A stretch of DNA of 43,101 nucleotides from Salinivirgaceae bacterium (GCA_027858735.1 JAQICC010000093.1:1-43101), one strand, 5' to 3'. Shown: positions 8,528 through 18,230, numbered from the stretch's first letter. Notes: generated by a model not told the origin, from the letters alone. Translations and numbers: made by a program.

Positions 8528-9889
8528 TTAATTTATCGTCATCATACTACTCTTCTCAAGTCTTGCAATGCTAATCCACAGCTTGTATTTAATGGTAATA
8601 AAGTCCGATTCGGCTTCAACCATATTATTACGAGCATCAAGTAGTTCAACCAATGCGGCTTCTCCCTGACGGTAGCGTTTTTCAAGAATTCGATATACTT
8701 CCTTGGCTTCAGCATCTCTGTTGGTGGCTACTTCAATATTTTGTTTTAGCTCTTGTACATCTAAAAAATCACGCTTAATTTCAAGCATTATTTGTTGCGT
8801 AGCCACTAGTTTTTGGGTCTCCGATTTTTCCATTTCTATGATGGCTTGTTGTCGCTTATTTCGGTTTATATTGCCATTAAACAGTTTCCAATTCATTACC
8901 AACGATCCCATAACATAATCATTGTCAGATACATTTGAGAACTCACTACCCTGCAAACCTGCATCTAGAGCCAGAGCAAGCATTGGAATATTTTCAGCTG
9001 TATTTAGATCCGCTAATAGGGAGTAAATCTCCGTTTGAGAATCGAGCTGTTTTAATTCCTCACGTAGTTTTAAAGCACTTTCTGTTAATGAATTGATATC
9101 GTGACTAAGCATTTCCGATTCGGATGAACCTACCTTAACTTCATCATTTAGATTCCGATTTATTAAAAAATTAAAATAGCTTTTAGCCATCTCTCTATTC
9201 TTTTGCACCGTAGTTTCAAATAACTTGACCTGACTTACATCGCTCTTTGCACGAAGCACCGCATCTTTTGTTATCATATTATTATCAAATAGTTTCTCAG
9301 TTACACGGTAATTTTCATTAACCACTTCTTTAGTACGACCAACCAGCGCAGTTAATTGCACCGTTTGCAAATAGTTATAATAGGCCTCCTTTATTTGAAA
9401 AGTCAACTCGCGTTTAAAAATTTCCAAATCGCTCTCCGACATGGATAGTTGCTGCTGGGCAATCTGTTTATTCAAACCTAATGAGCGAGAATACAAAGGC
9501 TGTATTAGCGACAATTTCGCATCATATTCCTGCTCGCGCATAAAAGCAATCTGCTCATTTTCAAGCTGAGGGAAGCCGCCAACCTGACCTTGCTGCTCAA
9601 GCATTTGGTTAAGTGTTTTATAAACCGGATTCATTAAATCTCCAATGGGAAAATCAATTGTTCGACCTCCTCTTGCTAAAGAATAGCGGGTTTGTAGACT
9701 TGCCTCAGGGAGAAATAATCCTTTGGCAATTTTTAATGAATACTTGGCTTTTTTTAATGATAGTACGTTTTGTTGTAGTGCTAAATTATTATCTAGCCCA
9801 ATTTTTACGTATTCACTTAAAACATTAGTCTGAGCTTTTAAACTAAAGATAGAGGTTAAAGAAATTAGTAATAGAATTAGTGTTTTCAT
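8528..9889 (-). CDS. TolC-family outer membrane efflux protein
   Basis: Signal peptide; repeated helical OEP organisation; ...RREAYYNYLQTVQL-like and LEKRYRQGEAALVELLDARNNMVEAESDFITIKYKLWISIARLEK. Confidence 0.92.
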   Translation of the reverse strand: MKTLILLLISLTSIFSLKAQTNVLSEYVKIGLDNNLALQQNVLSLKKAKYSLKIAKGLFLPEASLQTRYSLARGGRTIDFPIGDLMNPVYKTLNQMLEQQGQVGGFPQLENEQIAFMREQEYDAKLSLIQPLYSRSLGLNKQIAQQQLSMSESDLEIFKRELTFQIKEAYYNYLQTVQLTALVGRTKEVVNENYRVTEKLFDNNMITKDAVLRAKSDVSQVKLFETTVQKNREMAKSYFNFLINRNLNDEVKVGSSESEMLSHDINSLTESALKLREELKQLDSQTEIYSLLADLNTAENIPMLALALDAGLQGSEFSNVSDNDYVMGSLVMNWKLFNGNINRNKRQQAIIEMEKSETQKLVATQQIMLEIKRDFLDVQELKQNIEVATNRDAEAKEVYRILEKRYRQGEAALVELLDARNNMVEAESDFITIKYKLWISIARLEKSSMMTIN

Positions 9890-10103
9890 GGCTTTGATTA
9901 AAAGTTAATAACACTGCAAATTTGGACAACCTGATTTTGTTGTGAAATAAAAAAGGAGTGAATGGAACATTTTTTAGGATGAACAGGTGCAAAGATTGCA
10001 ATCAACAGTCCTCAGTTCCCAACCTAACATCTTCATTATTTGCAAATATTAGAACAGCATTTTTTGAGCAAAATCGAATTCAATATTAATACTAAAAATA
10101 AAC

Positions 10104-10275
10104 GGTTCTACTACCAATTTTGTGGGTAAGGTTAAAATTATATAAGTTTTTTAGTTTTCAAATATGAAGTTCTCAGTCCTCAGTAAACTTATTGACGTAC
10201 TGAGAACTGCCTACTACATCTCACTTAAAAAATACACTTTATAAAATTATTTTCCACTAAATTCGTAGTAATATC
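10104..10275 (+). mobile_element. MITE-like element family A, copy 1 (172 bp)
   Basis: TIR GGTTCTACTACCAATTTTGTGG ... CCACTAAATTCGTAGTAATATC; flanked by perfect 8-bp direct repeats AAATAAAC (10096-10103 and 10276-10283); internal hairpin AGTTCTCAGT/ACTGAGAACT. Confidence 0.85.
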
Positions 10276-10370
10276 AAATAAACAAAGGTGTAAAAAGTAA
10301 ATCCAGATAACTGAAGACTGAAAAGTGAAGACTTAAAAATAGTATCTTCGTTTTACTAAAATTTACAATT

Positions 10371-10961
10371 ATGGCTTTTGATTCTATTGGTTTATTAATA
10401 TTTGCTTTGATAACCTTATTAACTCCAGGCCCCAATAACTATTTGCTTTTTGCGCATGGCAAAAACTATGGTTTTAATGATTCTTACAAGTTAATGGCAG
10501 GTATATTTAGTGGTTTTGTTGTGCTGCTATTTATTTCGGGCTATGGTATTTCTGAAATAATTATGCGGAGTCCAACAGTTGGGTTAATTCTAAAAATTAT
10601 AAGCTCTGCTTGGTTAATATATCTTGCTTTTATGCTAAGCAAATTAAATACCATGTCATCATCTGATTCTCATTCAAAAATTGGATACATACATGGTTTG
10701 CTTATGCAATTCGTTAATCCGAAAGCATGGATAGTTTCCATTAGTGGTGCAAGTGCATTTATGCCTCAAGGTGACAATATCCACTTGAATGTTTTTGTAT
10801 TTGCCTTTACCTATGCTGGCATTGGAATCCCATGCATGGCTACTTGGGTATCGTTTGGCGGTTTAATTTCAAAATGGCTAAAATCTGAGAAAACAAACAG
10901 AATAATCGCTTACTCTATTTTTACACTTATGATGGTTAGCGTTGTAATGGTTTGGTTGTAG
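10371..10961 (+). CDS. LysE/RhtB-family amino-acid exporter
   Basis: ALITLLTPGPNNYLLFAHGKNYG signature; multi-TM; MQFVNPKAWIVSISG. Confidence 0.93.
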   Translation: MAFDSIGLLIFALITLLTPGPNNYLLFAHGKNYGFNDSYKLMAGIFSGFVVLLFISGYGISEIIMRSPTVGLILKIISSAWLIYLAFMLSKLNTMSSSDSHSKIGYIHGLLMQFVNPKAWIVSISGASAFMPQGDNIHLNVFVFAFTYAGIGIPCMATWVSFGGLISKWLKSEKTNRIIAYSIFTLMMVSVVMVWL

Positions 10962-11092
10962 AAGTAACAATGCTTTAATAATATAATAAGTAAATGATTT
11001 AATAGAATTAAGATTATTCTCACATTCAAGCATTTATTCATTAAATCATTTTAATATATTCGGTTTCAATAACCAATAAAACTTAAAATCAA

Positions 11093-11896
11093 ATGGACCT
11101 TATAGCCCTTACTACCTGCTGTGTAGATTATTATCCTCAATTAGATAAGTCATTTATGGGTGGAAATACTTTGAACTTGGCATCAACGTGGAAAAAAACA
11201 GCCCCAACGGCAAATATTTCAGTAATTACCTGTTTAGGGAAAGATAAAAATGGAGAAACCATCAGCAATTTCTTGAATAAAATAGGCATAAAAACTTCTC
11301 GAGTTTACACAAAAGAGGGCACCACAGCCTGCAACCAACTTCGTGTAGATGAACATGGCGAACGTTTTGGCATTGAAGGTACATGGAACGGGGGCGTTTA
11401 TGAAGACTTTTTACTTTCAGAAAAAGACTGGGCATTTGTCGCTACGCAAGATATAGTAGCCATACCGGCGAATAATCCTAATTATTCTGAAATGGTAAAG
11501 CGCAAAACCAACGGCCAAATACTATCGGTTGATTTTATGGATGTAGAAAATAATATGCCTATTGAAGATACCATTGCCAAAACTGATATTGCTTTTGTTG
11601 CCGCCCGCACTGAACTTATTAATAAGTACGAAATGCTAGCAAATAAAACAAGCAAGCTATTGGTAATTACTTCGGGAGCAGACGGTAGCTACGCATTTTT
11701 TAATGGTAACAAATACCATCAACCCGCCATTGAAGTGCACAAGGTAGTTGACACTACCGGTTGCGGTGATGCCTACCAGGGAGCATTTGCATTAACTTAT
11801 TACAACACCAATGATATTCAGGAATCCATGAAAGCCGGAGCTATTGCTGCCAGTGATATTCTGCAGCATTACGGTGGAGTTGGAAAAATAGATTAA
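11093..11896 (+). CDS. PfkB-family sugar kinase (fructoselysine-6-kinase-like)
   Basis: GGNTLNLAS..K near N-terminus; C-terminal VVDTTGCGDAYQGAFALTYY PfkB signature. Confidence 0.85.
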   Translation: MDLIALTTCCVDYYPQLDKSFMGGNTLNLASTWKKTAPTANISVITCLGKDKNGETISNFLNKIGIKTSRVYTKEGTTACNQLRVDEHGERFGIEGTWNGGVYEDFLLSEKDWAFVATQDIVAIPANNPNYSEMVKRKTNGQILSVDFMDVENNMPIEDTIAKTDIAFVAARTELINKYEMLANKTSKLLVITSGADGSYAFFNGNKYHQPAIEVHKVVDTTGCGDAYQGAFALTYYNTNDIQESMKAGAIAASDILQHYGGVGKID

Positions 11897-11898
11897 TT

Positions 11899-13266
11899 AT
11901 GGCTACATATTACTTGATTTTTATTGTTATTTCTGCTGTTTCTCTTCTTTTATTCCTTGTACTTAAGCTCAAGCTAAATGCCTTTATAGGTCTTTTAATT
12001 ACCGCTATTTATGTGGGTATTCTATCTGGAATGCCTTTGCAAGGTATTTTAAAAAGTATTGAAAAAGGTATGGCCGGCACGCTAGGTTTTGTAGCAATTG
12101 TTGTTGGTTTGGGAGCTATATTTGGACAAATGCTTGAAAGTTCAGGTGGTGCAGAATCAATGGCCAATTATCTTATTAACAAGTTTGGTGTAAAAAATGC
12201 TCCTATAGCAATGACTATAACTGGCTTTATTATTGCAATTCCTGTTTTTCTTGATGTGGGTTTTATTATACTTGTTCCCATTATTTATGCACTTTCTCGC
12301 GATACTGGGAAACCATTATTATATTTCGGCATACCTTTATTAGCAGGGCTTGCTGTAACCCATAGTTTTATTCCTCCAACACCAGGGCCTGTTGCTGTAG
12401 CAAATATTATAAATGTACAACTTGGATGGGTAATACTATTTGGCTTTATATTGGGAGTTCCAACAGCAATAATTGCAGGACCTATTTTTGGTAAATTCAT
12501 TTCAAAGAAAGTTAAGGGTACCATCCCATTTGATTTCCATACAAACATTGAAAACAAAAGCGATAACAAAGCATTGATAAAACCCCGTTTTCGATTAATA
12601 GTTATTTTAATTGGCATACCCCTTTTGCTAATAATTGCAAGTTCGGTTACAAGTCTTCTTGTTGGGCAATCACATTTACCAACTAACTATTTAACAGAAC
12701 TAATAGTATTTCTAGGTCATCCGTTCTGTGCACTTATAATTGCCACACTACTATCAATTTGGTTTCTGGGCATAAAAAGAGGGTTATCAAAACAGCAAAT
12801 TTTAGATTTAAGCACCAAATCGTTAGGTCCTGCCGGAATTATTATTTTAATAACCGGCGCTGGAGGTGTGCTAAAACAAGTTTTAATTGAGAGCAGTATT
12901 GGTGAAATTCTAGCGAATTCATTAGCCGAAAGTGCACTTTCACCCCTACTACTTGCATGGATACTTGCAGCACTTATACGGGTAACTCAAGGATCGGCAA
13001 CTGTTGCCATGATAACTGCTGCTGGAATAATTGCACCGGTAATTGAAACCATAGGAATGGGGGAAATGCAACGTGCATTAGTTGTTATAGCAATTGCATC
13101 AGGCGCAACCATACTTTCGCATGTTAACGATAGCGGATTCTGGCTGGTTGGAAAATATTTCGGCTTAAATGAAAAACAAACGCTTCAATCGTGGACGGCC
13201 ATGGAAACCATAATTGCATTTTGTGGCTTAATATTTTGTTTGATTGCTGGAATGGTTATCAGCTAA
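11899..13266 (+). CDS. GntP-family permease (gluconate/sugar acid:H+ symporter)
   Basis: 455 aa polytopic; GLGAIFGQMLESSGGAESMANYLI, VTHSFIPPTPGPVAVANIINVQLG, RVTQGSATVAMITAAG, LSHVNDSGFWLVGKYFGL. Confidence 0.95.
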   Translation: MATYYLIFIVISAVSLLLFLVLKLKLNAFIGLLITAIYVGILSGMPLQGILKSIEKGMAGTLGFVAIVVGLGAIFGQMLESSGGAESMANYLINKFGVKNAPIAMTITGFIIAIPVFLDVGFIILVPIIYALSRDTGKPLLYFGIPLLAGLAVTHSFIPPTPGPVAVANIINVQLGWVILFGFILGVPTAIIAGPIFGKFISKKVKGTIPFDFHTNIENKSDNKALIKPRFRLIVILIGIPLLLIIASSVTSLLVGQSHLPTNYLTELIVFLGHPFCALIIATLLSIWFLGIKRGLSKQQILDLSTKSLGPAGIIILITGAGGVLKQVLIESSIGEILANSLAESALSPLLLAWILAALIRVTQGSATVAMITAAGIIAPVIETIGMGEMQRALVVIAIASGATILSHVNDSGFWLVGKYFGLNEKQTLQSWTAMETIIAFCGLIFCLIAGMVIS

Positions 13267-14150
13267 GCGTTGCCATATTTAAGATTGAGTTGTTTAACAA
13301 ATTCAGCAATTTTAATACTACTTGCATACACTATACCTTTATGGTTCATAAAGGTTGAATCTGCTTTATTTAATTCCAATTGATTGCCAAAAATATCAGA
13401 AACTATTGCCCCTGCTTCTTTTACAATACAAGCCGAAGCGGCAAAATCCCAAAGACTGCCTCCTCCATTTTCTTTTTTAGGAAATTTAAAATAACAGCTT
13501 GGAGCCTTTTCAACAACCATGCAGGCATTTATAACTGCACCTGAGGTTTTTTCTAATTTTAAACTATTATATCCCAATCTGGTGGCAAAAATTTCTAATT
13601 CCTCAACTAGTTTCTCAAAGTTTGGGTTTTTAATAAAACTGCGGTCGGTGCTAAATGTAAAAGCATCGTCGGATTGTGAAGTAATTTTAAATTCATTAGT
13701 ATTCACATAGGCTCCTTCACCTTTTACTGCCGAATACATTTTTTTTGTAACTGGATTATAAACTACACCAATAACTGAATCACCATTTTTTGCCACTAAA
13801 GCAATCGACACTGCATAGCCTTCATGTCCTTCAATGAATGATAATGTTCCATCAAGTGGATCGATGCACCAGAAATAGTCTTTTTCTAAACGACTCGAAT
13901 CATCAACACTTTCTTCGGTTAAAAGACCTAAATCAAATTCATCAATTGTAGGTTGCAGCTCGTTTAATATAATTTCTTGAGCTTTTAAATCTACTTCAGT
14001 AAACACTTGCGAGGCTAAAGTATCGCCTCCCTCCTTTTTATTTACTTTAAATTCTTTCAGCGATTGCGAGGCAATGTATTGACCTGCTTTTCTTGCTGCG
14101 CTTATAGCTGATTGTGAAAGCTTATTAAGTTCTATTGTTGATAGTTTCAT
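13263..14150 (-). CDS. Inositol monophosphatase / 3'(2'),5'-bisphosphate nucleotidase family protein (CysQ-like)
   Basis: LLTEESVDD, DYFWCIDPLDGTLSFIEGHEGYAVSIALV, GSLWDFAASACIVKEAGAIVSD. Confidence 0.88.
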   Translation of the reverse strand: MKLSTIELNKLSQSAISAARKAGQYIASQSLKEFKVNKKEGGDTLASQVFTEVDLKAQEIILNELQPTIDEFDLGLLTEESVDDSSRLEKDYFWCIDPLDGTLSFIEGHEGYAVSIALVAKNGDSVIGVVYNPVTKKMYSAVKGEGAYVNTNEFKITSQSDDAFTFSTDRSFIKNPNFEKLVEELEIFATRLGYNSLKLEKTSGAVINACMVVEKAPSCYFKFPKKENGGGSLWDFAASACIVKEAGAIVSDIFGNQLELNKADSTFMNHKGIVYASSIKIAEFVKQLNLKYGNA

Positions 14151-14244
14151 TTTTTCAATTCAAAAGATTACATTTTGTCGTACGGAACAAAATCATTTCA
14201 AATATACGTTGCTACTTACGACGATTCCTTGTTTATACTCCTTA

Positions 14245-14292
14245 CCCAGAGTTTCACCCTGGGCTATTTAAATCAAAGGTCTTCAGCCTTTC
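14245..14292 (+). repeat. REP-like hairpin repeat family D, copy 2
   Basis: CCCAG..CTGGG then CTATTTAAAT then AAAGG-tcttcag-CCTTT; same two-hairpin layout as 3794-3840. Confidence 0.6.
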
Positions 14293-14299
14293 TTTTAAT

Positions 14300-14338
14300 A
14301 TCAGTGATAATCTGTTTTATCCGTTAAATCCGTGTTCC
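14300..14338 (-). repeat. Phased CNGAT repeat family C, copy 2 (first base is last base of a stop codon)
   Basis: Minus strand GGAACACGGATTTAACGGATAAAACAGATTATCACTGAT; CNGAT x4 with GAT spacing 9-9-10. Confidence 0.8.
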
Positions 14339-15318
14339 TATTTTTCAATATTCAATTCTTCAACAACCTCACGTGCCAAGCGCTCACTATAGCTATTAAT
14401 TTTCCAATGGCCGAGGCTCCATCCTTTTAAGAACCTATGAAAATCAGTCCATGCCAAGGGATACAACTCGCGCCATTCTTTTTCAATTTCATCTGCGTCT
14501 ACATTAATACTGTGCACTTTCAATGCTTCGCGAAGTGCTTTAAAATACATTTCAAGCAGCTCATCTTCATGTTTATCGCAATCATCTTCATACAAACAGC
14601 TTCCAATAAAATAGGCGACATCCTTCATGCCTATTCCTCCCCCCACATACTGAAAATCTACGGCAGCTACTTTTCCTTTTTTGCCAAAACAGAAATTGGC
14701 CAATTTAGCATCACCGTGCACAAAAGTCTGGTATTTGGCTGAATTTAGCCTATTATCAATAACCGATGCTGCTTCTTTCAAAGCCTTATCCTCCAACACT
14801 TCCAATTCATCAGGACGTGTATCCAAATGCCAATAGGTTCCAACCGGCCACAAACCTTCAGGTTTTTCACCTAAAAATGTTGCATGAAAATTCGCCAACC
14901 ATCTGAGGCAATTCTCCATATCATCCATCGATACCTGAGTCTTCCTTCCTGAAAAACCTGCTGCATCTAAATCTTCCAAAACCATTAACACCTCATCACC
15001 TTGAGTGGCTTCTGCTAAACATTTAGGCCCCCTGCAAGTCTCATCGCATTTCTGGCTATACTTATTGTACCATGCCATTTCAACTTCATATGATTTTATT
15101 TTGCGCTTATGCGATTTATCTGTATTCCAACCCCTTGGATGTTTACCTTGGTCGGGCAATCTTACATGTTTGGCTACAATACTATCTATAGAACTACCTA
15201 TTGGCTGTAAACGTACAATTTTGCCGTAGCCACTCCAAAGGTTTTGAATAACCTCAACCTCCTGTAATTGTGTTGCTCCTGTTGCTTTAAGGGTTGTATT
15301 TTTAAAATGCTGATTCAT
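14338..15318 (-). CDS. Aminoglycoside/choline-kinase-like phosphotransferase (ecdysteroid-kinase-like family)
   Basis: [45 protein letters not shown] (kinase Brenner motif HGDxxxxN and DFQ). Confidence 0.85.
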   Translation of the reverse strand: MNQHFKNTTLKATGATQLQEVEVIQNLWSGYGKIVRLQPIGSSIDSIVAKHVRLPDQGKHPRGWNTDKSHKRKIKSYEVEMAWYNKYSQKCDETCRGPKCLAEATQGDEVLMVLEDLDAAGFSGRKTQVSMDDMENCLRWLANFHATFLGEKPEGLWPVGTYWHLDTRPDELEVLEDKALKEAASVIDNRLNSAKYQTFVHGDAKLANFCFGKKGKVAAVDFQYVGGGIGMKDVAYFIGSCLYEDDCDKHEDELLEMYFKALREALKVHSINVDADEIEKEWRELYPLAWTDFHRFLKGWSLGHWKINSYSERLAREVVEELNIEK

Positions 15319-15469
15319 TGTATTTTTACTATAAAAAGCTGCAAAAATAGTAAAGAAATTAGCTATATTTGAAGATAATGTATTTTAATGCGGTATAAAC
15401 CCAACTATTTGCACAACTATAAATTATCAAACATTTACTCAAATAGATATTATAAAAACCATAAATGAA

Positions 15470-16261
15470 ATGAAGTTAAGCCATATTATTACCACCCTAT
15501 CAATTACAGTATTAATGTCAACAACCAACGCTCAGCAAAACAACCCAATGAACTGGAACAACAAAAAGTGTGCTATTGTACTTACTTACGACGATGCTTT
15601 AAACGTGCACCTCGACAATGTGATTCCAGCCTTAGATTCTGCACGATTTAAAGGAACATTTTATGTTCCGGGCAATGCAGAAACATTGTACAGCAGACTC
15701 AACGAATGGCGCGATGCTGCAAACAATGGTCATGAATTGGGAAACCACACCGTGTTTCACCCTTGTGCAGGTAAATCGAAAGGCAGGGAATGGGTAAGTG
15801 AAGACTACGATTTAGACAATTACACCCTTAAACAAATTGTTGATGAAATAAAAGTAGCCAACACCCTACTTAAAGCTATTGATGGGAAAACCGAACGCAC
15901 CTTTGCTTATACCTGTGGCGATATGCAAATTGGCGATGCCAGTTTTGTTGATTCAATTCGTAATACATTTGTAGGTGCCCGAGGCGTTACATCTCAAATA
16001 CTTACTCCCGAAAATATTGATTTATTTAACATTTCAACTTTTGCAATGGGCGATAATTCGGCTGAAGAGTTAATTAATATTGTAAAGCAAGCTGAAACTC
16101 AAAATGGACTAGTGGTATTCTTATTTCATGGAGTAGGTGGCGAACATGCAATAAACACAGCCCTTGAAGCGCATAACGAATTACTTCATTATTTAAAGAA
16201 TAAGGAGGATGATATTTGGGTGGCTCCTTTGATTGAAATTGTTAATTTTATAGGAAAGTAA
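15470..16261 (+). CDS. Polysaccharide deacetylase family protein, secreted
   Basis: Signal peptide; CAIVLTYDDALNVHLDNVIPALDSARFKGTFYVPG; GHELGNHTVFHPC; LVVFLFHGVGGEH. Confidence 0.9.
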   Translation: MKLSHIITTLSITVLMSTTNAQQNNPMNWNNKKCAIVLTYDDALNVHLDNVIPALDSARFKGTFYVPGNAETLYSRLNEWRDAANNGHELGNHTVFHPCAGKSKGREWVSEDYDLDNYTLKQIVDEIKVANTLLKAIDGKTERTFAYTCGDMQIGDASFVDSIRNTFVGARGVTSQILTPENIDLFNISTFAMGDNSAEELINIVKQAETQNGLVVFLFHGVGGEHAINTALEAHNELLHYLKNKEDDIWVAPLIEIVNFIGK

Positions 16262-16312
16262 TTTTCCGTAATTTCTTATTCTTCCATTCTTTTAAGCGGA
16301 TTTCTGTTATTC

Positions 16313-16708
16313 TTGCCGAAAAAAAGGAAATTTCAAACAATTGAGTTCAACACTTACAAACTCTACATCATAAAATTTGCCAAATGGTTCATGCTATTCA
16401 TGCCCATTGTGGTATTATTTTATGAAGATAATGGACTTTCACCATTTCATATATTTTTACTACAAGGTATATACTCAATAGCCATAGCGGGGCTTGAAAT
16501 ACCATCGGGTTATTTTGCCGATGTATTGGGTCGAACAAAAACACTTGTTTTTGGCAGTTTTCTTGGCTTTTTAGGGTTTGCTGTTTATAGTATTTCTCAT
16601 GGTTTTATCGGACATTATTCATTAAGAATGCCCTTAACTTTAGCAGGTAGCATATTCTCATTCTTTAGCCTTATTACCTTATTTTTCTACATTAGATCGC
16701 TAAAGTAA
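16313..16708 (+). pseudogene. Remnant of an MFS transporter (N-terminal ~100 aa joined to a short C-terminal TM segment)
   Basis: EIPSGYFADVLGRTKTLVFGSFLGFLGF is an MFS TM2-3 signature, but the ORF is only 131 aa, has a TTG start, and jumps to what resembles a terminal TM helix. Confidence 0.65.
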
Positions 16709-16762
16709 AAACAACTTTATTATTTCTTTGTAATTAATAATTGAACAATAACAAAAGAAACT

Positions 16763-17218
16763 ATGGATTTACAAATTAAGATATTACCACCTAGCCTAAG
16801 GCCAGATCCTATAATGCCTCATCCAAAAATGTACGAACTAATGGGTGAAGCTGGTGTACGCAAAATGGTATCGGATCATTACGAGCTTTTGGTAGAAAGT
16901 AAAATAAAAGACATGTTCCCTCCAAAAGGGTATAGCCTTGAACAAGCAAAAGAACGATCGGCCGATTTTTTTATTCAAAAGTTGGGTGGTCCCGACTACT
17001 TTAATCAACACCGCGGTGCACCAAAACTATCGCAACGTCATAGTTATTTTAAAGTAACACCAGAAGGCAGAGTAACATGGTTAGAATGTTATAGAGAAGT
17101 ATTATTAAAACAGGATCTACCAGAAGAAGTAATTGAAAAATATTGGGCATACTTGCATGACTTTTCAAATTGGATGGTAAATACTCCTAGTAATAATCAG
17201 CAGATGTTTTCATTATGA
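16763..17218 (+). CDS. Truncated hemoglobin (bacterial globin-like)
   Basis: VRKMVSDHYELLVES..KDMFPP...FFIQKLGGPDYFNQHRGAPKLSQRHSYFKVTPEGRVTWLECYREVL typical of truncated globins. Confidence 0.85.
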   Translation: MDLQIKILPPSLRPDPIMPHPKMYELMGEAGVRKMVSDHYELLVESKIKDMFPPKGYSLEQAKERSADFFIQKLGGPDYFNQHRGAPKLSQRHSYFKVTPEGRVTWLECYREVLLKQDLPEEVIEKYWAYLHDFSNWMVNTPSNNQQMFSL

Positions 17219-17228
17219 TAATAAAAAT

Positions 17229-17257
17229 AAAAAAGGGTCGCAATGCGACCCTTTTTT
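17229..17257. terminator. Bidirectional intrinsic terminator between globin gene and HU gene
   Basis: AAAAAAGGGTCGCA-A-TGCGACCCTTTTTT near-perfect hairpin with A/T tracts between convergent genes. Confidence 0.9.
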
Positions 17258-17277
17258 ATGATATCTAAAATGCTATC

Positions 17278-17550
17278 CTAGTTAACGGTTTCATCTAAAG
17301 CTTTACCCGCTTTAAATTTAGCTACATTTTTAGCAGCAATTTGAATTTCTTTGCCTGTTTGTGGGTTACGACCAGTACGAGCTGCACGAGAACTTACTGA
17401 GAAAGTTCCGAATCCTACTAATTGGATGCTTTCTTTTTTACCTAAAGTGTCTTTTGTTGTTTCTACAAATGCGTTTAAAGCTTTTTCTGCATCAGCTTTA
17501 GTTAAACCAGCTTTTGAAGCCATTGCTGTTACTAATTCTTGTTTGTTCAT
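17278..17550 (-). CDS. HU family DNA-binding protein
   Basis: [85 protein letters not shown]. Confidence 0.98.
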   Translation of the reverse strand: MNKQELVTAMASKAGLTKADAEKALNAFVETTKDTLGKKESIQLVGFGTFSVSSRAARTGRNPQTGKEIQIAAKNVAKFKAGKALDETVN

Positions 17551-17855
17551 AGTGTTAATTCTTAAGTTAAACTTTAATTTTTTTAAATCGGTGGACTAAA
17601 TATAAGGAAAGATTTGAATACAACAGCATATAAACCAATAAAATTCGGCATTTTGTTGAAAAAACAGCCTTTTTTCAACAAAATTGTATATTTTTTTACA
17701 CAAACACATGCTAACAAAGGTCTATAAGGTTCTATTTCACCATAATATCTGTTAATATACACTTTTATAAAATATGCAAATTTCGCAATTTTCATAAATA
17801 CAAATAGTAACTTTGTGACCTATAAGAATTGCAAAATTTAATTTCATAAAAAATC

Positions 17856-18230
17856 ATGAATCTGCCCGAAATAAACAAAAATAATATTCAAGACTATTTA
17901 GATAAGGAAGAAATAATACGCGCAACCATTCAACAAATTATGAAAGATTTTGGCATGTTTGGAGTGGATATAACTTTTTTAGGTGAAATTAAGAATGCAT
18001 ACAGCGAGATACACGCACAATTAACATACCAAGTTGAAGGGTTATTTCAAACCAATCTATCGAAACTATATGCGGTTCTTTACCAAGTCGACATTAGTAA
18101 CAAAGCTATCGAAGATGCCCAGAAAGAAATGCCGGAATATTCTTTAATAGAAGTTATTGCACATCAGATAGTTCAGCGCGATTTACAAAAGGTATTAATG
18201 CGCAAGTATTTTAGTTCAATGAATAATTAG
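17856..18230 (+). CDS. Hypothetical protein, 124 aa, no recognised domain
   Basis: Isolated ORF with ATG start and coding-like composition; a possible Bacteroidota -7 element TAACTTTG lies at 17808-17815. Confidence 0.7.
   Translation: MNLPEINKNNIQDYLDKEEIIRATIQQIMKDFGMFGVDITFLGEIKNAYSEIHAQLTYQVEGLFQTNLSKLYAVLYQVDISNKAIEDAQKEMPEYSLIEVIAHQIVQRDLQKVLMRKYFSSMNN

Noticed and set aside
12285-12617. 110-aa minus-strand ORF within the GntP permease gene
   Set aside because: Antisense to a confident CDS; no independent support.
17583-17795. 70-aa minus-strand ORF upstream of HU
   Set aside because: AT-rich intergenic sequence, atypical composition, no ribosome-binding context; likely the HU promoter/leader region.
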